In this document: in pieces, positions 44,268 to 53,055 of the stretch
Layout: every line of letters begins with the position of its first letter
Position numbering within the stretch: position 1 is the stretch's first letter
Source of the DNA: Archangium violaceum Cb vi76
GTDB taxonomy: Bacteria > Myxococcota > Myxococcia > Myxococcales > Myxococcaceae
DNA length: 64,000 bases
Reading direction: 5' to 3'
NCBI RefSeq assembly: GCF_000733295.1
Contig: NZ_JPMI01000165.1
Coordinates: 30,136-94,135, forward strand
Program-made: the position numbers and the translations under genes
The notes under the pieces: generated by a model
What the model was told of the DNA's origin: nothing
The model's database searches: none
What the model saw: only the letters and a program-made list of their open reading frames with translations

Positions 44268-45029
44268 TCAGGCTTTCAGTTTGTAACCAGAGCGTAACGC
44301 GGCCCACGCCACGCCCGTGGCCAGCAGCGCCACGCCCACGAGGATGCCGGCGCCCAACAGGGGCGAGAAGCCACTCTGGCCCAGCATGCCGTAGCGCAGC
44401 CCCTCCACCATGTAGACCATGGGGTTGAAGAGGCTGATGTGATTCCAGGGCGAGGGCAGCTCGCGCACCGAGTAGAAGATGCCGCCCAGGAAGGTGAGCG
44501 GCAGCATCACGAAGGTGGGGAAGAAGTTGATCTGCTCGAACTTCTCGGCCCACACGGCGGCCAGAATCCCCAGCACGCTGAAGGTATAGGAAGACAACAG
44601 CAGGAAGAGGAGCGCGGCGGGCGCGTGCTCCAGCCGGAAGCCGGTGAAGAGCGTGGCCACCGCCCAGGTGAGCCCGCCCACCATCAGCCCGCGCACCATG
44701 GCCCCGCCGATGAAGCCGGCCATCAGCTCCAGCGGCCCCAGCGGCGCCACCAGCAGGTCCACCACCGTGCCTTGAATCTTGGTGATGAAGAGCGAGGAGC
44801 TGCTGTTGAGGAAGGCGTTGTTGGCCAGGCCCATGAAGACGAGGCCCGGGACGATGAACTGCAGGTAGGGCACACCCTCCACCTCGTGCACGCGGCCGGC
44901 GAGCGAGTAGCCGAAGACGAGGAAGTAGAGCGAGGTGCTGATGAGCGGCGAGAGCACCGTCTGGCCCGGCACGCGCATGAAGCGGCGGACCTCCTTCGCC
45001 AGCAGGGACTTCATCCCAATCGTGTTCAT
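44268..45029 (-). CDS. ABC-2 type transporter permease
   Basis: A 253-residue membrane protein with six hydrophobic segments. Typical ABC-2 features are GQTVLSPLISTSLYFLVFG at the start, IVPGLVFMGLANNAF, LDLLVAPLGPLEL and the segment LPLTFLGGIFYSVRELPSPW before the last helices. It probably forms an exporter with the ATPase encoded 34 bases upstream on the same strand. The cargo may be a drug, a lipid or a polysaccharide. Confidence 0.88.
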   Translation of the reverse strand: MNTIGMKSLLAKEVRRFMRVPGQTVLSPLISTSLYFLVFGYSLAGRVHEVEGVPYLQFIVPGLVFMGLANNAFLNSSSSLFITKIQGTVVDLLVAPLGPLELMAGFIGGAMVRGLMVGGLTWAVATLFTGFRLEHAPAALLFLLLSSYTFSVLGILAAVWAEKFEQINFFPTFVMLPLTFLGGIFYSVRELPSPWNHISLFNPMVYMVEGLRYGMLGQSGFSPLLGAGILVGVALLATGVAWAALRSGYKLKA

Positions 45030-45063
45030 GGTGTCGTCGGTCCTGGGGAGTCGGGTGGGGCGC

Positions 45064-46014
45064 TCAGGCGGCGCCAGCGGCGGCGGCGGGCTTGCCGCGC
45101 AGGATGTCGATGAGGATGTCCTCCAGGCGCGAGTGGCGTGTCTCCACGTCGCCCACCGGGAGGCCCTCGGTGTAGAGGGCGCGGAGGATGTCCCCGCCGG
45201 GAGCGCGGCCCTCGCGCTCGGGGTAGGTGACGGTGCGGCCGTCCTCGGAGAGCGTGGCGCCCGCCTTGAGCACGGACTCGGGCAGCGGGGTGGAGAGGGG
45301 CGCGGTGAAGGTGACGATGAGGCGCTTCTCGCCCAGCCGGCGCAGCAGTGCCTTCTTCTCCTCCACCAGCAGCAGCTTGCCCTCGTTGATGACGCCCACC
45401 CGGTCCGCCAGCTCCTCGGCCTCCTCGAGGTAGTGCGTGGTGAGGACGATGGTGGTGCCCTCGGCGGCCAGCTTGCGCACGTAGTTCCACAGGTCCCGCC
45501 GCAGCTCCACGTCCACGCCCGCGGTGGGCTCGTCCAGGAAGACGAGCCGCGGCTTGTGCACCAGCGCCTTGGCGATGAGCAGCCGGCGCTTCATGCCGCC
45601 CGACAGCGCCCGCGTGAGCGAGTCCGCCTTGTTCCGCAGGTTGAGCGCGGTGAGCACCTCCATCACCCGCGCCTCGTCCCGCTTCTGCCCGTAGTAGCCC
45701 TGCTGGATGTAGAGCGACTCGGCCACCGAGAAGAAGGGATCGAAGTTGATCTCCTGCGGCACCAGGCCCACCTCGTAGCGCGGGCGCACCGGGTCCTCGT
45801 CCAGGTCGTGCCCGAAGACGAGAATCTTGCCGCTCGTCTTCTTCACCAGACCGCAGACCGAGCCGATGAGCGTCGTCTTGCCGGCGCCGTTGGGGCCGAG
45901 CAGGGCGAAGATCTCCCCGGGACGGATGGTGAGGTTGACGTCGGTGAGGGCCGTGAGCTTGCCGCCGTAATTCTTGGTGAGGCCGCGGAGCTCGAGCGCG
46001 GGTGTGGAGGACAT
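45064..46014 (-). CDS. ABC transporter ATP-binding protein
   Basis: About 316 residues. Walker [11 protein letters not shown], the Q-loop in [11 protein letters not shown], the signature [15 protein letters not shown], Walker [13 protein letters not shown] and the switch [11 protein letters not shown] are all present. Such proteins drive ABC-2 exporters, and the permease follows. I used the ATG at 46014; a GTG at 46041 would add nine residues. It is divergent from ettA, with a very G-rich 285-base region between them. Confidence 0.88.
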   Translation of the reverse strand: MSSTPALELRGLTKNYGGKLTALTDVNLTIRPGEIFALLGPNGAGKTTLIGSVCGLVKKTSGKILVFGHDLDEDPVRPRYEVGLVPQEINFDPFFSVAESLYIQQGYYGQKRDEARVMEVLTALNLRNKADSLTRALSGGMKRRLLIAKALVHKPRLVFLDEPTAGVDVELRRDLWNYVRKLAAEGTTIVLTTHYLEEAEELADRVGVINEGKLLLVEEKKALLRRLGEKRLIVTFTAPLSTPLPESVLKAGATLSEDGRTVTYPEREGRAPGGDILRALYTEGLPVGDVETRHSRLEDILIDILRGKPAAAAGAA

Positions 46015-46111
46015 GGTGGAGGACGCCTTTACCACCGCCACGGCCGCCGGGAAGTCCCGAGCATGTTCCAGTGACAGCGGAGCGTCGTGGGGGTGCCCCG
46101 GCTGGAGGGCA

Positions 46112-46138
46112 GGGGGGCTGGGGAGAGTGGGGGAGGGG
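46112..46138 (+). other. G-quadruplex-forming motif upstream of ettA
   Basis: GGGGGG, 2 bases, GGGG, 5 bases, GGGGG, 1 base, GGGG: four runs with short loops on the strand that is read into ettA mRNA. More G-runs lie on both sides (46089-46160), so several folds are possible. Confidence 0.45.
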
Positions 46139-46300
46139 CGGACGTGGGGCGGGGGCCGGGCTGTTCTGGGTCGGAAGAGGCGGAACCCCGGGAAACCCGT
46201 GTCCTGTATCGTGAGCGGGCGGCCGAGCGCCTTGAGCCCGCCGCGGCTCCTTGGTATCCGCCAGCGTCCACGTCACCGAGTCGGAGGCAGAAAGAGCACG

Positions 46301-47980
46301 ATGGCCCAGAATTTCATCTTCACCATGCAGGACCTGCGCAAGGTCAAGGGCGGCAAGGACATCCTCAAGGGGATCTACCTGTCGTTCTTCCCGGGCGCGA
46401 AGATTGGCGTCATCGGTCCCAACGGCTCCGGTAAGTCGACGCTGCTGCGCATCATGGCGGGCGTGGACACGGAGTTCTTCGGCACGGCGAAGCCGGACCC
46501 GAGCGCGCGCGTGGGCTACCTGGCGCAGGAGCCGCAGCTCGAGCCCACGCTGGACGTGAAGGGCAACGTGGAGCTGGGCCTCAAGCCCATCCGCACGCTG
46601 CTGGATCGCTTCAACGAGGTGAGCGCGAAGTTCGCCGAGCCCATGGACGACGCGCAGATGGAGAAGCTGCTGGCCGAGCAGGGCCGGTTGCAGGACGCCA
46701 TCGACGCATGCAACGGCTGGGAGCTGGACCGGACCCTGGAGATGGCCATGGACGCGCTGCGTCTGCCGCCCGGGGACGCGGACGTGACGAAGCTGTCCGG
46801 TGGTGAGAAGCGCCGCGTGGCGCTGTGCCGCATCCTCCTGGAGAAGCCGGACCTGCTGCTGCTGGACGAGCCCACCAACCACCTGGACGCCGAGAGCGTG
46901 GCGTGGCTGGAGCAGGCCCTGAAGGAGTACAAGGGCACCATCGTCTGCATCACGCACGACCGCTACTTCCTGGACAACGCGGCCGAGTGGATTCTGGAGC
47001 TGGACCGCGGCGAGGGCGTGCCCTGGAAGGGCAACTACTCGAGCTGGCTGGAGCAGAAGCAGAAGCGGCTGGAGCTGGAGGAGAAGTCGGAGAGCGCGCG
47101 GCAGAAGACGCTCAAGCGCGAGCTGGAGTGGGTGCGTGCGTCGCCCAAGGCGCGTCAGGCCAAGAGCAAGGCGCGTATCGCGGCGTACGAGGATCTGCTC
47201 AACCAGACGCAGGAGAAGCGCGACCCCACGGGCGAGGTGACGATTCCGCCGGGGCCGCCGCTGCGCGGACTGGTGGTGGAGGCCAAGGGGCTGCGCAAGG
47301 CGTTCGGGGAGCGGCTGCTCATCGACGACCTGAACTTCCGGCTGCCGCCGGGTGGCATCGTGGGCGTGATTGGCCCCAACGGCGCGGGCAAGACGACGCT
47401 CTTCCGGATGCTCACGGGGGTGGAGAAGCCGGACGCGGGCGAGCTGCGCGTGGGCGAGAACGTGAAGATGGCGTACGTGGACCAGAGCCGCGACGCGCTG
47501 GCCGGGGACAAGAGCGTCTTCGAGGAAGTGAGCGGCGGGCTGGACTACATCGACCTGGGCCGGGCGGGGCAGATGCCGAGCCGCGCGTACCTGGCGGGCT
47601 TCGCGTTCAAGGGGCAGGATCAGCAGAAGCGGGTGAAGGACCTGTCGGGCGGCGAGCGCAACCGGGTGCACCTGGCGAAGATGCTCAAGAGCGGCGGCAA
47701 CCTGCTGCTGCTGGACGAGCCGACGAACGACCTGGACGTGGAGACGCTGCGGAGCCTGGAGGATGCGCTGCTGAACTTCGCGGGCTGCGCGGTGGTGATC
47801 AGCCACGACCGCTGGTTCCTGGACCGTATCGCCACGCACATCCTGGCGTTCGAGGGAGACAGCCGGGCGTTCTTCTTCGAGGGCAACTTCCAGGACTACG
47901 AGGCGGACAAGAAGAAGCGCCTGGGCCCCGAGGCCCTGGAGCCGCACCGCATCCGCTACCGTCCGCTCACGAAGAGCTGA
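46301..47980 (+). CDS. ettA: Energy-dependent translational throttle protein EttA
   Basis: A 559-residue ABC-F protein, close to the 555 of Escherichia coli EttA. Two ATP domains: [11 protein letters not shown] (about 39) with signature [13 protein letters not shown] and [13 protein letters not shown], and [11 protein letters not shown] (about 365) with [13 protein letters not shown] and [13 protein letters not shown]. Between them the linker that enters the ribosome E site has [17 protein letters not shown], as in EttA. It controls the first steps of translation according to the ATP/ADP ratio. GGAGG precedes the ATG at 46301. A G-rich stretch upstream might affect its expression. Confidence 0.93.
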   Translation: MAQNFIFTMQDLRKVKGGKDILKGIYLSFFPGAKIGVIGPNGSGKSTLLRIMAGVDTEFFGTAKPDPSARVGYLAQEPQLEPTLDVKGNVELGLKPIRTLLDRFNEVSAKFAEPMDDAQMEKLLAEQGRLQDAIDACNGWELDRTLEMAMDALRLPPGDADVTKLSGGEKRRVALCRILLEKPDLLLLDEPTNHLDAESVAWLEQALKEYKGTIVCITHDRYFLDNAAEWILELDRGEGVPWKGNYSSWLEQKQKRLELEEKSESARQKTLKRELEWVRASPKARQAKSKARIAAYEDLLNQTQEKRDPTGEVTIPPGPPLRGLVVEAKGLRKAFGERLLIDDLNFRLPPGGIVGVIGPNGAGKTTLFRMLTGVEKPDAGELRVGENVKMAYVDQSRDALAGDKSVFEEVSGGLDYIDLGRAGQMPSRAYLAGFAFKGQDQQKRVKDLSGGERNRVHLAKMLKSGGNLLLLDEPTNDLDVETLRSLEDALLNFAGCAVVISHDRWFLDRIATHILAFEGDSRAFFFEGNFQDYEADKKKRLGPEALEPHRIRYRPLTKS

Positions 47981-48017
47981 GCGCTGGAACACCGGAGCTG
48001 ACGCAGTAGACACAGTG

Positions 48018-48060
48018 CCCCCTCCCTCTCCCCCCGGGAGAGGGTCGGGGTGAGGGTGCC
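48018..48060 (+). repeat. REP-like palindromic repeat, copy 6
   Basis: Forward orientation; first of two same-direction copies between ettA and the first ATPase-TOPRIM pair. Confidence 0.75.
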
Positions 48061-48089
48061 GGAGTTCCCAGGTTCACGGCTGTGGAAGT

Positions 48090-48126
48090 CCCCTCTCCCT
48101 CTGGGAGAGGGCTAGGGTGAGGGTCG
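48090..48126 (+). repeat. REP-like palindromic repeat, copy 7
   Basis: Forward orientation, 29 bases after copy 6 and 21 bases before the GTG start of the ATPase gene, so it lies in its leader. Confidence 0.75.
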
Positions 48127-48147
48127 TCCCCACCCGGGAGGGCGGTC

Positions 48148-49314
48148 GTGATTCAGAAGGTCTCGTTCCGCAACTACAAGGCGTACCGCTCGCTCGAGCT
48201 GGAGTTGGAGCCCTTCACGGTGCTCGTTGGCCCGAACGCATCGGGGAAGACGACGCTATTGGATGGCCTTCACCTCATGTCGCGAGTGGTGGCCAAATAC
48301 TCCGGGTTGAGCCCGCTAATGCTCGAAGAGCAGCCGGAACTGCGTTCCTATGGTGTCAGCCTTCCCTTGGAATTGGGCGTCGAGGGGGTCTGGGATGGCA
48401 AGCAGGGGTCTGCTCGCATTTCGGGAACACCGGACTCAGAACCTTCTCCGACGGGGAGCTTGAGGTACTGGAAGTTCATGGTGGATGGCCGGTGGAATGT
48501 TGAAAGCGTCGACGTTCTCAGTGGTCATGGTCGTGCCGAGCAGTACGAGGTTGTGTCTGAAGACAATCCATTCCGCAGGGCACTGACATCGATTTGGGTG
48601 TTACGGCTGGAATCAAGGCGTTTGGCTGCGCCATCCTACAGTGAAGCGGAAATTCCGAGCATGGATAGCGACGGCTCGGGACTCGCATCTGTGTTGGCCC
48701 ACCTCAAGCTGAGCGATGATGAGGCATTCAGCAACATACTGGATGCTCTCAGGCAGATCGTTCCTGCGGTACGTCGTATCCGGATTGAGCGCGCTGCGGT
48801 TGAGCAGACTGCTCTTCGGACCATATCGCTGGACGAGCAGCAACATGTTGTTTCGGACAAGCGCACGTTCTGGGGCAACAAGGTCATCTTGGACATGAAG
48901 GGGGCCAAGGGCGTTCCAGCGGATGCAGCGGGTGAAGGCACGATCATGGCGCTCGGGCTTTTGACCGTTCTCCTGGGACCCAGGAAACCCCGGCTACTTC
49001 TACTCGACGATATCGAACTGGGTCTCCACCCTGTTGCTCAGGGCAAGCTCATCGAGCTTCTGCGCAAGATCCAGCAGAGCGACCCCGAGCTTCAAATCAT
49101 CGCCACGAGTCATTCACCTTTCATCCTGAACTACCTCGACCCGAAGGAGGTCCGGATGACCTTCCTCGCGGAGAACGGCTTCGCCCGCTGCGAGAAGCTC
49201 ACGGCTCATCCCGAGTTCGAGCGTTGGAAGGACCTGATGAGCCCCGGCGAGTTCTGGAGCACCGTGGGCGAGTCCTGGCTGGAGAAGGTGGGCGAGACTC
49301 CGGCTCATGAGTGA
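48148..49314 (+). CDS. AAA15/OLD-type ATPase of a two-gene candidate defence system
   Basis: A 388-residue SMC-like ATPase. N-terminal strands IQKVSFRNYKAYRSLELEL, Walker A GPNASGKTT (residues 28-36), a lower-GC insert in the middle, Walker B RLLLLDDIELGLHP (about 282-295) and the switch IIATSHSPFIL follow the AAA15/OLD layout. No nuclease domain is fused; the following gene, overlapping by 8 bases, encodes a TOPRIM-like protein. Such ATPase-nuclease pairs include anti-phage systems (PARIS and split OLD types). The start is a GTG with GGGAGGG six bases upstream. Two palindromic repeats lie directly before it. Confidence 0.78.
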   Translation: MIQKVSFRNYKAYRSLELELEPFTVLVGPNASGKTTLLDGLHLMSRVVAKYSGLSPLMLEEQPELRSYGVSLPLELGVEGVWDGKQGSARISGTPDSEPSPTGSLRYWKFMVDGRWNVESVDVLSGHGRAEQYEVVSEDNPFRRALTSIWVLRLESRRLAAPSYSEAEIPSMDSDGSGLASVLAHLKLSDDEAFSNILDALRQIVPAVRRIRIERAAVEQTALRTISLDEQQHVVSDKRTFWGNKVILDMKGAKGVPADAAGEGTIMALGLLTVLLGPRKPRLLLLDDIELGLHPVAQGKLIELLRKIQQSDPELQIIATSHSPFILNYLDPKEVRMTFLAENGFARCEKLTAHPEFERWKDLMSPGEFWSTVGESWLEKVGETPAHE

Positions 49315-50035
49315 GGCCTCTTACGAGTTCGGTGTCGTCTGCGAGGCCCGCGCGGACCGCGACACGGCGTGCGGGCTCGCGGATCGCGTGCTGCTCGAAG
49401 AGGTGTCCTGGCTCGCTCCAGAGACGCTGGACTCCTGCCGGCGCTGGAGGGGCTTGCGGCCCGAGGACTCCTACCTGCGGTGGGGCTCCGTGAAAGAGGA
49501 AGCCCGGCGCGCGAAGCTGGTGATTTTCGGTGGGTTCAAGGATGGGCCCGGGGAGCAGGATTCCTACAATGCGCGGCGTGCGCTCCTCCTGATGGCCATG
49601 GCCGAGCGCCGCCCGGATGCTGTCGTGATGATGCGCGACGGTGATGCACAGCGGGATCGTGCTGGGCTCGAACAGGCGAGAAACGACAGATCCTGGCCCT
49701 TCCAGGTCATCATCGGGCTGGCCGAGCCCAAGCGGGAATGTTGGGTCCTGGCGGGTTTCGAGCCCAGGACTGCGGATGAGGCGGATCAGCTCGAAAAGCA
49801 GAGGAAGAGGCTCTCGTTCCATCCCGTTCGCGACGCTCACCAACTGACCGCACGCGAGCACGGTGCCAAGAAGGACGCGAAGGTCGCCCTGGACGCACTC
49901 ACCCTGGGGGACAAGGAGCGCGAGCGCGCGTGTCTGGAGGAGACGTCTCTCGCGGTGCTCGAGGAGCGCGGCGGAAAGACAGGTCTGGCGGAGTATCTGA
50001 AGGAAGTCCGCGAACGGCTCGTTCCCATCCTCTGA
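49307..50035 (+). CDS. TOPRIM-like partner protein (242 aa)
   Basis: A soluble protein with the acidic pattern of a TOPRIM fold: glutamate in FGVVCEARADRDT near the start, DGD in DAVVMMRDGDAQRDR at about residue 110, and a later glutamate in AEPKRECWVLAGF. The last type of block also appears in DUF4276-like proteins that stand beside AAA15 ATPases. A nuclease or nucleic-acid-processing role triggered by the ATPase is the likely reading, but I cannot place it in a named family with certainty. Its start overlaps the ATPase gene by 8 bases, so they are co-translated. Confidence 0.65.
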   Translation: MSEASYEFGVVCEARADRDTACGLADRVLLEEVSWLAPETLDSCRRWRGLRPEDSYLRWGSVKEEARRAKLVIFGGFKDGPGEQDSYNARRALLLMAMAERRPDAVVMMRDGDAQRDRAGLEQARNDRSWPFQVIIGLAEPKRECWVLAGFEPRTADEADQLEKQRKRLSFHPVRDAHQLTAREHGAKKDAKVALDALTLGDKERERACLEETSLAVLEERGGKTGLAEYLKEVRERLVPIL

Positions 50036-50093
50036 ACGGGTCCGTGGGTGTGACGTAGCGTGGACCCCCGACGGCCAGTGTGCCGAGGGGGGA

Positions 50094-50129
50094 GACCCTC
50101 ACCCCAACCCTCTCCCAGAGGGAGAGGGA
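50094..50129 (-). repeat. REP-like palindromic repeat, copy 8
   Basis: Reverse orientation; 59 bases after the stop codon of the TOPRIM-like gene. Confidence 0.75.
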
Positions 50130-50157
50130 GTTGACGCGGGTTCAACCCGGGGTCCGG

Positions 50158-50194
50158 GCACCCTCACCCCGTCCCTCTCCCGGGGGGAGAGGGG
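50158..50194 (-). repeat. REP-like palindromic repeat, copy 9
   Basis: Reverse orientation, same direction as copy 8. The spacer contains GGTTCAACCCGGGGTCCGGG, shared with copy 5. Two pairs of repeats therefore bracket the ATPase-TOPRIM operon. Confidence 0.75.
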
Positions 50195-50317
50195 CTGTGT
50201 CGCGGTTTTCACCCCTGGTTCCCCTGCTCGTTCTCCCCAGGACAACCCGGAAGTGGGCGCCGCCCCGGGCCGCGCTATGGTGCCGTCCCGAGCCAGAGGC
50301 CTCGCCCGAGCCCGTCC

Positions 50318-51478
50318 ATGAACGTCGTCTTCATCTCCCCCCACTTCCCCCCTCAGTTCTTCCACTTCGTCTCCGCCCTGCGCGAGCGCGGCGTCAAGGT
50401 CCTGGGCATCGGCGACACCCCCTACGACTCCCTCCGCCATGAGCTCCGGGAGTCCCTCTCCGAGTACTTCTTCACCCCCAACCTCAACGACTACGACGCC
50501 CTCCTGCGCGCCACCGGCTACCTCACCTGGCGCCACGGCCGCATCGATCGCATCGACTCGCTCAACGAGACCTGGCTCGAGGTCGAGTCCCGCCTCCGCG
50601 AGGACTTCCACGTCCCCGGCCTCCTCCCCGCCGACATCACCCGTCTCCGCACCAAGATGGGCATGCACGATGTCTTCAAGCAGGCCGGCGTCGCCCACCC
50701 CAGCTGCATCCCCGTCAAGGACGCCGCCGGTGTGAAGGCCTTCGCCCAGAGCGTCGGCTACCCGCTCGTCCTCAAGCCCGACGTCGGCGTCGGCGCCGCC
50801 CGCACCTTCAAGGTCTCCTCCGATGCCGAGGTCGATGCCGCCCTGAAGGACCCCCTCCCCAACTACGTCGCCCAGGCCTTCGTGCGCGGCGCCATCGTCA
50901 CCTACGACGGGCTCGTGGACCGCGAGGGCAACATCATCTTCCGCCTCAGCCACGAGTACAGCGACGGCGTCATGGAGGTGGTGCTCGAGCAGCGCGACAT
51001 CTCCTTCTGGAGCCTCAAGGAGATTCCTCCCGCCCTCGAGGCGCTCGGCCGCCGCGCCGTCGCCGCGCTCGGCCTGCGCGAGCGCTGGTTCCACCTCGAG
51101 TTCTTCCGCCTCTCCGATGGCAGCTACGTCGCCCTCGAGGCCAACCTGCGTCCGCCCGGCGGCTTCATGACGGACCAGATGAACTACGCCTGTGACATGG
51201 ACGTCTACCGCCTCTGGGCCCGCGTCCTCACCGGGGATGACCTGCGCGACTTCCGCTACACGCCGAAGTACCACGTGTGCCACGTCGCCCGGCGCGCCTC
51301 CCGCCGCTACCGCTACTCCCACGCGGAGCTGGTGGCGAAGCTCGGTGACGCGCTCCTGCTCCACCGCGAGCTGCCCGCCGTCTACCACAACGCCATGGGC
51401 AACGAGATGTACCTCACCCGCCACGAGCGCCTCGACGCCATGCACGACGCCGTGCGCCTCATCCAGGCCACCGCCTGA
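50318..51478 (+). CDS. ATP-grasp domain protein
   Basis: A 386-residue enzyme. The N-terminal domain is a Rossmann-like VVFISPHFPPQFFHFV segment. The ATP-grasp part has the nucleotide-binding lysine in PLVLKPDVGVGAARTFK, YVAQAFVRGAIVTYDGLVD, and the metal-binding ends FHLEFFRLSDG and ALEANLRPPGGF. These enzymes join a carboxylate to an amine or thiol through an acyl-phosphate, in peptide or nucleotide synthesis; the substrate is unknown. There is no clear ribosome-binding site before the ATG. It converges on a DUF2378 gene with 15 bases between the stops. Confidence 0.82.
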   Translation: MNVVFISPHFPPQFFHFVSALRERGVKVLGIGDTPYDSLRHELRESLSEYFFTPNLNDYDALLRATGYLTWRHGRIDRIDSLNETWLEVESRLREDFHVPGLLPADITRLRTKMGMHDVFKQAGVAHPSCIPVKDAAGVKAFAQSVGYPLVLKPDVGVGAARTFKVSSDAEVDAALKDPLPNYVAQAFVRGAIVTYDGLVDREGNIIFRLSHEYSDGVMEVVLEQRDISFWSLKEIPPALEALGRRAVAALGLRERWFHLEFFRLSDGSYVALEANLRPPGGFMTDQMNYACDMDVYRLWARVLTGDDLRDFRYTPKYHVCHVARRASRRYRYSHAELVAKLGDALLLHRELPAVYHNAMGNEMYLTRHERLDAMHDAVRLIQATA

Positions 51479-51493
51479 CGTCTCCTCCCGGCT

Positions 51494-52066
51494 TCAGCGC
51501 TCCTTCCAGCGCAGGAGGTAGACCGTCCCCTCCTCCTCCCTGCGCACGATGGCCGCGTGGGGCTCGCTCGCGCCGCTGGCCTTCAGGAAGCCCACGAAGA
51601 GGGCCTCGGCGTAACCCGGTGCGTCCAGCACCGAGTTCATCCACATCTCCCACATGCCGGGCTCCAGCTCCTTCAGCCGCACCTCGGTGTAGTTGTCCCC
51701 GCTGCGCAGCGCCTGCACCATCTGCTGCACCGTGCGCTTGGGCCCCAACAGCCGCAACAGCCGCATCATCGCCCGCCCCACCAGCGTCTGCCCGTAACCC
51801 TCCACATGGTCCGTCGCGAGCTGCCGGAAACCCTCCTCGCGCGGCAGGCCCGGGTACACCTCCTCCAGGATGATGTGGAGGCAGTACAGCCACTGCGTCA
51901 CCGGATAGGCCGGCAACAGCGGCCGGTCCAGGTCCAACCCCACCTGCTTCAGCCGCTCGCGCAGCCGCGGCGTCACGCGCTCGCCCACGCCGTGACGCAG
52001 CAGGCCCTCCACCACCTGGACGAAGACCCTCCGGTCCTCCCGTTTGACCTCGCGGCGGGGCTTCAC
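51494..52066 (-). CDS. DUF2378 family protein, second member
   Basis: A 190-residue soluble protein, paralogue of 10181-10756: RLRERLKQVGLDLDRPL, HVEGYGQTLVGRAMMRLL, GPKRTVQQMVQALRSGDNY and EMWMNSVLDAPGYAEALF follow the same order. The family's role is unknown. It lies 10 bases after the esterase gene on the same strand, so the two form an operon. The other copy has no such partner. Confidence 0.82.
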   Translation of the reverse strand: MKPRREVKREDRRVFVQVVEGLLRHGVGERVTPRLRERLKQVGLDLDRPLLPAYPVTQWLYCLHIILEEVYPGLPREEGFRQLATDHVEGYGQTLVGRAMMRLLRLLGPKRTVQQMVQALRSGDNYTEVRLKELEPGMWEMWMNSVLDAPGYAEALFVGFLKASGASEPHAAIVRREEEGTVYLLRWKER

Positions 52067-52076
52067 CCGGGCCTCG

Positions 52077-52850
52077 TCACCCGAGCAGCCAGTTCATCGC
52101 CCACGGAAGCCGCCGCTGCCAGGCCGACTCGTGGTGCTGCCCCTCTGGCTCCAGCACCAGCGCCAGCTCGTGGTCCGCGTACCCCAACTGCTTGAGGTGG
52201 ACATAGAAGTCGCGCGTCGCCTCGCCGTAGGGCAGCGGCACGCCTCCCGGGTTGATCCACTCGTACGTCCCGGCGTCCAGGTAGATGCGCGACCAGCGCT
52301 GGCTGTGGGCCTTCCAGTGCTCGAAGAGCTTGTACTCGCTCCACATCACCGACGGCGACAGCGCTCCAATCCGGCCGAACACCTCGGGGTACTTCCAACC
52401 GAGGTACAGCGACATCAGCCCGCCCAGCGACGAGCCCATGACGGCCGTCCACTCGGAGCCCTGGCGCGTGCGGTAGACGCCATCCACGTAGGGCTTGAGC
52501 GTCTCGACGATGAAGCGGGCGTAGGCACCCCCCCGGGCCCGCACGTTGGCGCGCGACTCGTTCCAGGGCGAGTACTCCTCCAGCCGCCCGGGGCCCGAGT
52601 CGATGCCCACGATGAGCCACGGCTCCGCCCGGCCCTCGCCCACCATCCGCTCCAGGGCGAGGTTGGCACACCACGTGTCGAACACGGCCGACTCGGAATG
52701 GGCGAACACGTTCTGCCCATCGTGCATGTAGAGGACGGGGAACCGGTGGTGGGAGGCCTGGTCGTACCCGTCCGGCGTGTAGATGCGCACGGTGCGGGTG
52801 AAGCCCTCCTGCGGGGAGGCGAAGTCTCGGATGATGTGCACGTGACCCAT
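52077..52850 (-). CDS. Alpha/beta hydrolase, enterochelin esterase-like
   Basis: About 257 residues, alpha/beta hydrolase fold of the esterase D / IroE type. It has RIYTPDGYDQASHHRFPVLY, then MHDGQNVF (oxyanion region), the nucleophile motif GSSLGG in TAVMGSSLGGLMSLYL (about 134-140) and a late GQHHESAWQRRL with the likely catalytic histidine. The family cuts esters, for example in siderophores. No signal peptide, so it should act in the cytoplasm. The ATG at 52850 gives the normal start; a longer reading would add 24 unsupported residues. Confidence 0.82.
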   Translation of the reverse strand: MGHVHIIRDFASPQEGFTRTVRIYTPDGYDQASHHRFPVLYMHDGQNVFAHSESAVFDTWCANLALERMVGEGRAEPWLIVGIDSGPGRLEEYSPWNESRANVRARGGAYARFIVETLKPYVDGVYRTRQGSEWTAVMGSSLGGLMSLYLGWKYPEVFGRIGALSPSVMWSEYKLFEHWKAHSQRWSRIYLDAGTYEWINPGGVPLPYGEATRDFYVHLKQLGYADHELALVLEPEGQHHESAWQRRLPWAMNWLLG

Positions 52851-53055
52851 GGAACGCCGGTGAGAAGCCAGATGCAACGATAGATGGCCCCGCGCCCCCG
52901 GCCAACCCTCTCCGAGACGCAACCACGACGCCGCCAGTGTGGGCGGACGGAGGCCCGCGTCCGCGGCCTGGATGGGCGTTTCCCGCGCGGGACACCTCTC
53001 GAGTGGGGTCCCCGAGGTGTCCTCGTTGGTCTCCTTCGTGCAGTGCGCCGGCCGC

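Noticed and set aside
45026..48013. A minus-strand open frame of 995 codons
   Set aside because: It overlaps ettA in antisense and the ABC ATPase in a wrong frame; no domain is seen.
48148..50035. Calling this pair PARIS (AriA-AriB) or Gabija outright
   Set aside because: The layout is similar, but the partner is shorter and I cannot match it to AriB; there is no UvrD-like helicase as in Gabija.
48018..50194. Repeats flanking the ATPase operon as a CRISPR array or transposon ends
   Set aside because: The copies are palindromic, too few and irregularly spaced for CRISPR, and the same element occurs far away between unrelated genes; no target-site duplication is seen.
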